DNA of 7,441 nt from Paraprevotella sp. (GTDB lineage: Bacteria > Bacteroidota > Bacteroidia > Bacteroidales > Bacteroidaceae): positions 1-7,441 of the forward strand of contig JAFOXE010000033.1 of assembly GCA_017425765.1 (NCBI GenBank), read 5' to 3'. Shown one piece after another: positions 1-5,707 of the stretch (its first letter is position 1; every line of letters begins with the position of its first letter). Under the pieces are notes generated by a model, which made no database searches, was not told the origin of the DNA, and saw nothing but the letters and a program-made list of their open reading frames with translations. Position numbers and translations under genes: made by a program.

Positions 1-140
1 GTCCATGAAAGTTCCTTGTCAAAATCCTTATAAAATGATTCAAACGCCATCAAATCATCCCGATACTCCCTCACGGTTCTCGAGGAATACCCTCGCTCGT
101 AAGTCAAATAATCTGTAAAGGAATCGACCAACTCCATCAT
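1..140 (-). CDS. xerC: Tyrosine recombinase, XerC/XerD-like, N-terminal fragment (runs off left edge)
   Basis: The first 46 codons are visible, beginning MMELVDSFTDYLTYERGYSS and continuing through RTVREYRDDL to KELSW. This is the SAM-like N-terminal core-binding domain of Xer tyrosine recombinases: a short helix ending in YLxxERGYS, then a T-V/xxYxxDL helix. In the family this domain clamps DNA at dif, and the catalytic R-K-H-R-H-Y domain, which would lie beyond the left edge, resolves chromosome dimers. The start is either of two adjacent ATG codons (138-140 or 135-137); an in-frame TAA at 153-155 rules out a longer protein. There is no Shine-Dalgarno sequence. It lies 66 bases downstream of rpsU on the same strand, an order I recall from Bacteroides genomes. 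XerC cannot be told from XerD or another chromosomal integrase on this fragment; the symbol rests mainly on context. Confidence 0.82.
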   Translation of the reverse strand, partial: MMELVDSFTDYLTYERGYSSRTVREYRDDLMAFESFYKDFDKELSW

Positions 141-161
141 CGCTGCATAATCTTACCGCAA

Positions 162-192
162 CGAATATAGAGAATTAATTCAACAATTCAAA
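162..192 (-). promoter_or_regulatory. Candidate promoter for the xerC-like gene
   Basis: On the minus strand, TTTG (189-192) is followed after 19 bases by TATATTCG (162-169). This matches the Bacteroidetes -33 element exactly and the -7 element TAnnTTTG at 7 of 8 bases. The spacer contains the palindrome GAATTAATTC (172-181). No hairpin with a U-tract separates rpsU from this gene, so read-through from rpsU is also possible and this would be an internal promoter. Confidence 0.45.
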
Positions 193-206
193 GAAAAGTC
201 TTCAAA

Positions 207-398
207 TTATTCTTCTACACGCTGCAATTTTTGAACGTATACAGCACGTTCCTTAGCAAGTCTCTTGAGCACAGAAGGCTTATCAAACTGTTGTCTGCTT
301 CTCAATTCCTTTACGATACCGGTCTTTTCAAACTTTCTCTTAAACTTCTTCAATGCTCTTTCGATGTTCTCGCCTTCTTTAACAGGTACTACAATCAT
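207..398 (-). CDS. rpsU: 30S ribosomal protein bS21
   Basis: This 63-residue, highly basic protein starts MIVVPVKEGENIERALKKFK and carries the family signature of an N-terminal beta strand, the ERALKKFKRK helix and an RSRQQFDKPS linker, ending in a basic C-terminal helix. It sits on the 30S platform next to the 3' tail of 16S rRNA. In Bacteroidia, bS21 together with bS18 and bS6 holds the anti-Shine-Dalgarno sequence in a pocket, which explains why ribosomes of this class ignore Shine-Dalgarno sequences (known from work on Flavobacterium johnsoniae). Length agrees with Bacteroides homologues. The start is the only sensible ATG; its leader (AATAAAATAAACGAAC) is A-rich and has no Shine-Dalgarno motif. 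It has its own promoter upstream and an xerC-like gene 66 bases downstream. Confidence 0.97.
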   Translation of the reverse strand: MIVVPVKEGENIERALKKFKRKFEKTGIVKELRSRQQFDKPSVLKRLAKERAVYVQKLQRVEE

Positions 399-458
399 GT
401 TCGTTTATTTTATTATTTAGTTATATATTAATTTCTTCGCATTTACAATTTGCGGGCA

Positions 459-490
459 CAAAATTACGGATACTTTTTGAATTGACCAAC
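459..490 (-). promoter_or_regulatory. rpsU promoter (Bacteroidetes type)
   Basis: On the minus strand, TAATTTTG (459-466) is an exact TAnnTTTG -7 element. GTTG (487-490), 20 bases upstream, is a 3-of-4 match to the -33 element TTTG. Transcription would begin near position 450, giving a leader of roughly 50 bases that is A/T-rich up to the rpsU ATG. Confidence 0.7.
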
Positions 491-654
491 ATCAAAGCAC
501 TCTTTTTTCTAAAAAACAGACTTTTAACTCGCCCGCCTCCACCTTACAGCTTCAAAAAAAGCCTTTATCTACACGAAAGCTTCACTATCTTCCTCTCCTC
601 ATTTCAACAAGTTTACACCGCCGCCTCTCCACAAGCCAACCACAAAGCATAAGC

Positions 655-688
655 AAACAAAAGGGGTGCCAAGAATACTTGACACCCC
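655..688 (-). terminator. Intrinsic terminator of mdh
   Basis: On the minus strand the sequence forms GGGGTG-t-CAAG, loop TATT, CTTG-g-CACCCC, followed directly by TTTTGTTT. The stem is 6 plus 4 base pairs with one mismatch (669 against 682). It begins 28 bases after the mdh stop codon and is followed by a T-rich tract, the standard Rho-independent layout. It should insulate mdh from rpsU on the same strand. Confidence 0.82.
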
Positions 689-715
689 GCCCCTTATATA
701 TATAATAAGGTGTAA

Positions 716-1717
716 TTATTTCAAGTTCGGGTTCAAAGCAGCCCATTCTGATACTGGAGGAATCACACCCATACCGATTACCTCGTCGCGCATAGCGCAC
801 AAGTGCTCGTAGCTCTTTTGCAACTCTGCCATTTCAGCCTCAGTACCTTGCACATCCTTATATGAGCAACCATCCTTAGTAATGTCTACTTCCATAGCCA
901 TCATGATGTGATCGAAACCGCCAGTTGATACATAAGTACCTGCAGGCCAACGGAAAGGAGCACCACCCATAGCAGCACGAGTCATTTCAACTGATACGTA
1001 TGAAGGACTTTGGAAAGATGAGCGACCACGCAATTGAATGATGTTTGCACCACCTTGGATCACATTTTGTTTCATTTCTGCCCATTGCTCGTTAGTCAAA
1101 GCATCAGTTCCGATCAAATCTGTCAACGGAGTACCGTCAATCTTTGCTGTAGAAGCAAACACAGCCATTTGTTCGCCGTGACCACCATAAGTACGAGCAC
1201 CGGTTACGCTGCTTTGAGGAACACCGAAATGCTTTGCCAAAGCGCTCTGCAAACGAGTACTGTCAAGACCGGCCAAAGTATTAACTTGTGAAGGTTTCAA
1301 ACCAGAGTACAACAAAGTAATCAAACCGGTGATGTCTGCAGGGTTAAAGATAATCACCACGTGCTTGCAATCAGGACAATATTCCTTGATGTCCTTACCC
1401 AATTGTTGAGCCACCAAAGCATTACCCTTCAACAAATCTTCACGAGTCATACCGGCCTTACGAGCAGCACCACCTGAAGAGATGATGTACTTAGCACCGG
1501 TAAGAGCCTCCTTCATATCTGTTGTATAGGTAATGTTCATACCTTCGAAGCCGCAGTGATACATTTCCTCTGCCACGCCCTCCAAACCAGGAGCGTACAC
1601 GTCTTGCAAGCAGATATTAGGTGTTAATCCCATCATAGCAACAGTCTGTGCCATGTTAGAACCAATCATACCACCTGCACCGATAATCGTCAATTTTTCG
1701 TTAGTTAAGAATTCCAT
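716..1717 (-). CDS. mdh: Malate dehydrogenase (NAD-dependent)
   Basis: This cytoplasmic enzyme interconverts malate and oxaloacetate. In anaerobic Bacteroidales the reaction runs mainly towards malate, feeding fumarate reduction to succinate. The 333-residue protein is a full LDH/MDH-fold enzyme. It has the Rossmann glycine motif GAGGMIG (13-19), Asp39 at the end of the second beta strand (NAD rather than NADP preference), substrate-loop arginines in GGAARKAGMTRE (Arg86, Arg92), Asn125 in FNPAD, the Asp152/Arg155 pair in GLDSTRLQ, and the catalytic His180 in TYGGHGEQ. Arg at position 86 favours malate over lactate dehydrogenase. The ATG at 1715-1717 follows an A/T-rich leader without a Shine-Dalgarno sequence. 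With its own promoter and terminator it appears to be monocistronic, and it is divergent from pepP. Confidence 0.96.
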   Translation of the reverse strand: MEFLTNEKLTIIGAGGMIGSNMAQTVAMMGLTPNICLQDVYAPGLEGVAEEMYHCGFEGMNITYTTDMKEALTGAKYIISSGGAARKAGMTREDLLKGNALVAQQLGKDIKEYCPDCKHVVIIFNPADITGLITLLYSGLKPSQVNTLAGLDSTRLQSALAKHFGVPQSSVTGARTYGGHGEQMAVFASTAKIDGTPLTDLIGTDALTNEQWAEMKQNVIQGGANIIQLRGRSSFQSPSYVSVEMTRAAMGGAPFRWPAGTYVSTGGFDHIMMAMEVDITKDGCSYKDVQGTEAEMAELQKSYEHLCAMRDEVIGMGVIPPVSEWAALNPNLK

Positions 1718-1762
1718 ACTTATAAGTAATTAAAGGTTATAATGTGCAATTAACATCAGCCA

Positions 1763-1794
1763 CAAAGATACGGAAAAACCATGTATTCTGTAAA
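1763..1794 (-). promoter_or_regulatory. mdh promoter (Bacteroidetes type)
   Basis: On the minus strand, TATCTTTG (1763-1770) is an exact TAnnTTTG -7 element. TTTA (1791-1794), 20 bases upstream, matches the -33 element TTTG at 3 of 4 bases. The predicted leader before the mdh ATG is about 40 bases. Confidence 0.7.
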
Positions 1795-1810
1795 TCTGCA
1801 AGATAATATT

Positions 1811-1839
1811 TTTGAATAAACAAGAAAATTGTACCTTTG
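1811..1839 (+). promoter_or_regulatory. pepP promoter (Bacteroidetes type)
   Basis: TACCTTTG (1832-1839) is an exact TAnnTTTG -7 element 27 bases before the pepP ATG. TTTG at 1811-1814 would be the -33 element, but the 17-base spacer is shorter than the usual 19-20; TTTT at 1809-1812 gives 19. It is back to back with the mdh promoter, and the two -33 regions are less than 20 bases apart. Confidence 0.62.
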
Positions 1840-1866
1840 TAATACATTCATTTAACGATTTCTAAC

Positions 1867-3672
1867 ATGTACAACCTCATATTACAACGCATTGAGGCGC
1901 TTCGTGCTTTCATGAATTCTCAAGGTCTTTCTGCCTTCATCTTCCCCAGCACCGACCCTCATTGCGGCGAATATATCCCTGAGCATTGGGAAACACGCCG
2001 TTGGATTTCTGGTTTCAACGGCTCGGCCGGCACCGTGGTCATCACCGCACAAGAAGCCTTTTTGTGGACCGACTCACGCTACTACCTTGCAGCCGAAGAA
2101 CAACTTACCGGCACCACCATCCGATTGATGAAAGATGGTTTACCCGATACACCGAGTATAGCCGAATGGTTGTCCGCCCACCTTTCACCGGGCGATTGCG
2201 TAGGGCTCGACGGTCAAGTCAACTCCATTGCCTTTATCGAAAGGCTACAAGATGCGCTGAAAGCAAACGGAATCAGCATCTGCACCGAACACGATCCGGC
2301 ACAAACCTTATGGACAGACCGCCCTTCCATTCCCACCAATCCCGTAGAAATTCAACCTCTTTCTATGGCCGGAACAAAACCTAGTAAAAAGATACAAGTT
2401 CTACAAAGCATTTGTCGCTCACAGCACACCGACGGCATAATCATCTCCGCGCTCGACGAAGTGGCATGGACACTTAACCTTCGCGGCAACGACATTCATT
2501 GCAACCCGGTCTTTGTCAGCTATTTGCTCATTACCACATCGGCCGCCCCCACCCTATTCATCAATTCCGAAAAATTACCCCGAGAGGTTTATGCCCACTT
2601 GCAAGAGGCACACGTTGAAATCCGTCCGTACGACGACATTCTCCCCGCCCTCTCAACATATCCCCACCATAGCATTCTGCTTAACCCCTCAGCCACCAAC
2701 TACTCCATTCTGCACGCCCTACCCCCACAATGCCGCGTTGTGCGCAACATCTCACCCGTAGCACAACTTAAAGCCATCAAGAACGAGGCCGAAATCAAAG
2801 GATTTCGTCAAGCCATGTTACGCGACGGAGTAGCCATGATCAAGTTCCTCAAGTGGCTGCAACAAGCTGTACCTCTCGGCCGGGAAACCGAGGTCACCAT
2901 CGATCAAAAATTGCACTCATTCCGTGCCGAGCAACCTCACTTCAAAGGCATCAGTTTCGATACCATTGCCGGCTATGGCCCTCATGGAGCTATTGTACAC
3001 TACGAAGCCACAGAAGAAACTGCCGTTCGCTTAGAGCCTAAGGGACTGCTTTTGCTCGACTCCGGAGCCCAATATCAAGATGGCACCACCGACATTACCC
3101 GAACCATCGCCCTCGGCCCACTCACCGAAGAAGAAAAGACTGACTACACCCTTGTACTTAAAGGACACATCAACTTGGCACGCATGAAGTTCCCTAACGG
3201 ATGCAGCGGTACCCAATTAGACAGCAGTGCCCGCTATGCCATGTGGCAACACGGTATAAACTACGGTCACGGAACAGGTCACGGTGTAGGCTCCTTCCTT
3301 AACGTACACGAAGGTCCTCATCAAATCCGAATGAACTACATGCCCGAACCTCTGCGAGCCGGCATGACCGTAACCAACGAGCCAGGCATCTACCGAGCCG
3401 GGAAACACGGTGTACGCATCGAAAACACCCTACTCATCATCCCTTACATGGAATCCGAGTTCGGTTGTTTTCTACAATTCGAGCCACTCACCCTGTGCCC
3501 TATCGACACCACACCCGTCCATGTCCACATGCTTAGCCCCGAGGAAATCTCATGGCTCAACGACTACCACCAACTTGTTTACACCCGGCTTGCCCCTCTG
3601 CTCGACGAGGAGCACCGCATCTGGTTATCGTCAGCCACTGCCCCACTATCAGCTAATTCCACACAATCATAA
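1867..3672 (+). CDS. pepP: Xaa-Pro aminopeptidase (aminopeptidase P, M24B, three-domain form)
   Basis: This metallopeptidase removes the N-terminal residue from peptides whose second residue is proline. At 601 residues it has the long three-domain layout of eukaryotic cytosolic XPNPEP1: creatinase-like domain I (about 1-155, with WISGFNGSAGT and LWTDSRYY), creatinase-like domain II (about 160-305), and the pita-bread catalytic domain (about 310-545) plus a C-terminal helical extension (WLNDYHQLVY). All five metal ligands are present: Asp398 (LLDSGA), Asp409 (TTDITRT), His472 (GTGHGVG), Glu505 (TNEPG) and Glu519 (VRIENT). Their spacing closely matches human XPNPEP1, and His378 (IVHYE) falls at its proton-shuttle position. 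There is no signal peptide, so it is probably cytoplasmic. An in-frame TAA at 1840-1842 limits the start; there is no Shine-Dalgarno sequence. A hexapeptide-repeat gene follows after 18 bases. Confidence 0.95.
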   Translation: MYNLILQRIEALRAFMNSQGLSAFIFPSTDPHCGEYIPEHWETRRWISGFNGSAGTVVITAQEAFLWTDSRYYLAAEEQLTGTTIRLMKDGLPDTPSIAEWLSAHLSPGDCVGLDGQVNSIAFIERLQDALKANGISICTEHDPAQTLWTDRPSIPTNPVEIQPLSMAGTKPSKKIQVLQSICRSQHTDGIIISALDEVAWTLNLRGNDIHCNPVFVSYLLITTSAAPTLFINSEKLPREVYAHLQEAHVEIRPYDDILPALSTYPHHSILLNPSATNYSILHALPPQCRVVRNISPVAQLKAIKNEAEIKGFRQAMLRDGVAMIKFLKWLQQAVPLGRETEVTIDQKLHSFRAEQPHFKGISFDTIAGYGPHGAIVHYEATEETAVRLEPKGLLLLDSGAQYQDGTTDITRTIALGPLTEEEKTDYTLVLKGHINLARMKFPNGCSGTQLDSSARYAMWQHGINYGHGTGHGVGSFLNVHEGPHQIRMNYMPEPLRAGMTVTNEPGIYRAGKHGVRIENTLLIIPYMESEFGCFLQFEPLTLCPIDTTPVHVHMLSPEEISWLNDYHQLVYTRLAPLLDEEHRIWLSSATAPLSANSTQS

Positions 3673-3690
3673 CTTACAAAACCTCTTACT

Positions 3691-4272
3691 ATGGCACTCA
3701 TAAAAACCATCAAAGGCCTCACCCCCAAGTTTGGCAAACGTTGTTATTTTTCTGAAGGCGTAGCCATCATCGGCGACGTAACCTTAGGCGACGACTGCAC
3801 CTTGTGGTTCAACGCCATCCTTCGCGGCGACGTTCACTTCATCAAGATAGGCAATCGGACCAACATCCAAGACGGCAGCTGCCTGCACACCCTTAACGGC
3901 AAGGCACCTATCATCATCGGCGACGACGTAACCGTGGGGCACAATGTCACCCTACACGGATGTACCATTCACGACGGCGCCCTCATCGGAATGGGTGCCA
4001 CCATACTCGACCACGCTGTAATCGGCCGTGGAGCCATCATCGCTGCAGGCGCCCTAATCTTGTCAAACACGGTGGTGGGCGAAGGTGAACTTTGGGGCGG
4101 TGTTCCGGCCAAATTCATCAAGAAGGTAGATGCCGAACAGGCTCGCACCCTCAACATTGGCTATGCAGCCCACTACGTGGAGTACGCCGAATGGTTCCGT
4201 GCAGCTGACACCGACCCTTCCAATACTTGCTATTGCAACACCTCGGAGGAGTTCGAGCAACGCAACAAATAA
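3691..4272 (+). CDS. Gamma-carbonic anhydrase-like hexapeptide-repeat protein (YrdA/PaaY/CaiE family)
   Basis: This 193-residue protein is a left-handed beta-helix of hexapeptide repeats (for example IIGDVTLGDD, IIIGDDVTVG, ATILDHAVIG), followed by a C-terminal helix that packs on the trimer (AEWFRAADTDPSN). The three zinc ligands of gamma-class carbonic anhydrases are present: His66 (CLHT), His84 and His89 (GHNVTLHG). Their 84/89 spacing equals His117/His122 of the Methanosarcina Cam enzyme. Supporting residues Arg45 and Asp47 (LRGD), Gln60 and Asp61 are also in place. The acidic loop carrying Cam's proton-shuttle glutamate is not evident, as in CamH/YrdA-type members, many of which have weak or unproven carbonic anhydrase activity. 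The CO2 hydration role is therefore tentative, and acyltransferase or thioesterase-linked roles are known for relatives. It is probably co-transcribed with pepP and ends before a strong terminator. Confidence 0.9.
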   Translation: MALIKTIKGLTPKFGKRCYFSEGVAIIGDVTLGDDCTLWFNAILRGDVHFIKIGNRTNIQDGSCLHTLNGKAPIIIGDDVTVGHNVTLHGCTIHDGALIGMGATILDHAVIGRGAIIAAGALILSNTVVGEGELWGGVPAKFIKKVDAEQARTLNIGYAAHYVEYAEWFRAADTDPSNTCYCNTSEEFEQRNK

Positions 4273-4292
4273 CCACATGTAACCTAAAACAC

Positions 4293-4322
4293 ATGCTCGC
4301 CCCGCACACACAAGACGAGCAT
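4293..4322 (+). repeat. Short inverted repeat upstream of the pepP-operon terminator
   Basis: ATGCTCG (4293-4299) and CGAGCAT (4316-4322) are perfect 7-base inverted repeats around a 16-base C/A-rich loop. No T-run follows. Its GCTCG arm repeats the core of the large terminator hairpin just downstream, so the arms of the two structures can also pair with each other over 5 bases. It could be an accessory 3'-end hairpin; function is not shown. Confidence 0.4.
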
Positions 4323-4332
4323 ATAGTACCCC

Positions 4333-4376
4333 AACACACGCTCGTGTAAGCACCCCTTACACGAGCGTGTGTTTTT
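4333..4376 (+). terminator. Intrinsic terminator of the pepP operon
   Basis: The arm ACACACGCTCGTGTAAG (4334-4350) is perfectly complementary to 4356-4372, with loop CACCC. An additional A-T pair (4333/4373) extends the stem to 18 base pairs. It runs directly into a T-tract (4372-4376). It lies about 60 bases after the stop codon of the gamma-carbonic-anhydrase-like gene. On the minus strand the hairpin is not followed by a T-run, so it acts mainly in the plus direction. Confidence 0.9.
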
Positions 4377-4402
4377 AGGCAGACGTGCATCAGAACGGAC
4401 AT

Positions 4403-4443
4403 AAAAAAGCGTGCGAGGCACCCGGGATGGGCACTTCGCACGC
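4403..4443 (-). terminator. Intrinsic terminator of the gltX-waaA transcript
   Basis: Read on the minus strand, GCGTGCGA (4436-4443) pairs perfectly with TCGCACGC (4409-4416) around a 19-base GC-rich loop. It is followed at once by six T residues (4403-4408). The hairpin begins 34 bases after the waaA stop codon. Confidence 0.85.
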
Positions 4444-4477
4444 CTAAGATGAATATGTTTTTACTTTTTCTGTCGCC

Positions 4478-5707
4478 TTATCCGATGACACTGAAATCCA
4501 CGGCGCTGAATACTGCATCTACGGCACCGGCATTCTGCCCGATGTAGCGACCGGCTATGTCGCCACTTTCCTTCAACGCCTTGGCATCGGTGAGCAAACG
4601 ATCGAGCGTACGGTTGAACGAATCGGCATCATTAATCTGGAAACATCCGCCCAACTTCAAAAGGTCTTGCACCTCGCGGAACTTGCGGTTGTTGGGACCA
4701 ATCAGCACGGGCACACCGTACACCGCAGCCTCGGGCACATTGTGGATGCCCACACCGAAACCGCCACCCACATAGGCCACCTCGCCGTAGCGATAGATGG
4801 ACGAAAGCAAACCGAAACAGTCAATAATGAGGCAGTCGGCCGAGATTACATTTTCGGGAGTGGCTTGCGACAAACGCAAAGCAGGACGGGTCAACTTCGA
4901 CTCGATTTCCTTCAAATGGGCCTCATGAATCTTATGAGGCGCAATAATGAGTTTCAACTCGGGATGGGTATTGAAATAGGGGATGAACAAATCCTCGTCG
5001 GGCGCCCACGAACTACCGGCAACAAACACGGTTTGCTGCCCCTTGAATTTCTCGATCAAAGGGAGTTCCTTTGCCTGGCGGCAGATGTCGATCACACGGT
5101 CGAAACGAGTGTCGCCCACGATGGTAGAGTTGTGCAATCCCAACGACGCCAACAACTTCTGTGAAGCTTCGTTTTGCACAAAGAAATGGTCTACACAATT
5201 CAGCACCTTGGCATAATTGCGACCGTACCAACGGAAAAACACTTGATCCTCACGGAAAATACTACTGACGCTATACACCGGTATGTGACGCTTGCGACAA
5301 GCCTTCAAAAAGTTTTGCCAGAATTCGTATTTGATAAAGAAAGCCATTTGTGGCTTCACCAAACGGAAAAAACTCATCACATTGCCCGGGGTGTCGAAAG
5401 GCAAATAGCACACCACGTCGGCCACAGGATAGTCCTTACGCACCTCATATCCCGAAGGAGAGAAGAAGGTGAGCAGGATTTTACTGTCGGGGAATTCCTT
5501 ACGCAAACGTTCCATAAGCGGACGCCCTTGCTCGAACTCGCCCAACGAAGCGGCATGAAACCAAATATACTTCTCGCCCGGCTTTACTTTCTTGCGCAGC
5601 AAGCGGAAGGTGTTCCAATGTCCGGCAACCAGGGCACGCGCCTTCTTATGGAAGGGCGACACAAGGATGACCGCCAACATATAGATATAAATTGCCAATG
5701 TATACAT
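4478..5707 (-). CDS. waaA: 3-deoxy-D-manno-octulosonic acid (Kdo) transferase
   Basis: This inner-membrane GT30 glycosyltransferase (also called kdtA) transfers Kdo from CMP-Kdo to the lipid A precursor, the first core sugar of the outer-membrane lipid. The 409-residue protein begins with one hydrophobic membrane anchor (residues 2-18, YTLAIYIYMLAVILVSP). The N-terminal Rossmann domain follows, with the hallmark HAASLGEFEQGRPL (51-64); Glu57 aligns with the catalytic glutamate of the family. Further motifs are KYEFW (126-130), GDTRFDRV (198-205), FVAGSSW (228-234), and the CMP-Kdo-binding GGGFGVGIHNVPEAAVYG (314-331). It starts within the gltX stop codon (TAATG, 5705-5709), so translation is probably coupled and it shares the gltX promoter. 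Whether it adds one or two Kdo residues cannot be read from the sequence. Confidence 0.96.
   Translation of the reverse strand: MYTLAIYIYMLAVILVSPFHKKARALVAGHWNTFRLLRKKVKPGEKYIWFHAASLGEFEQGRPLMERLRKEFPDSKILLTFFSPSGYEVRKDYPVADVVCYLPFDTPGNVMSFFRLVKPQMAFFIKYEFWQNFLKACRKRHIPVYSVSSIFREDQVFFRWYGRNYAKVLNCVDHFFVQNEASQKLLASLGLHNSTIVGDTRFDRVIDICRQAKELPLIEKFKGQQTVFVAGSSWAPDEDLFIPYFNTHPELKLIIAPHKIHEAHLKEIESKLTRPALRLSQATPENVISADCLIIDCFGLLSSIYRYGEVAYVGGGFGVGIHNVPEAAVYGVPVLIGPNNRKFREVQDLLKLGGCFQINDADSFNRTLDRLLTDAKALKESGDIAGRYIGQNAGAVDAVFSAVDFSVIG

Larger units (their letters stand above)
399..715. other. Intergenic region between mdh and rpsU
   Basis: This 317-base gap holds the rpsU leader and promoter on its left side and the mdh terminator on its right. 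The middle, about 491-654, is C/A-rich on the plus strand and shows no convincing ORF, RNA gene, repeat or promoter. A 71-codon minus-strand frame enters it from inside mdh (585-800) but has no resemblance to a known protein and no plausible start signal. Confidence 0.6.

Noticed and set aside
137..148. Tiny minus-strand ORF (ATG CAG CGA TGA) overlapping the xerC start
   Set aside because: A three-codon frame next to an A/T-rich leader is expected by chance, with no evidence that it is translated.
1986..2384. 132-codon plus-strand open frame within pepP in another frame
   Set aside because: The translation is rich in Arg and His and has no domain. The pepP frame at the same place encodes conserved creatinase-domain sequence.
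4151..4441. Minus-strand frames of about 96 codons across the convergent terminators and the gamma-carbonic-anhydrase-like gene
   Set aside because: Cys/Arg-rich translations that run through both terminator hairpins and antisense to a conserved gene; treated as shadows.
4667..5164. 165-codon plus-strand open frame inside waaA
   Set aside because: It is fully antisense to conserved waaA motifs and has a low-complexity, His/Arg/Thr-rich translation without family resemblance.
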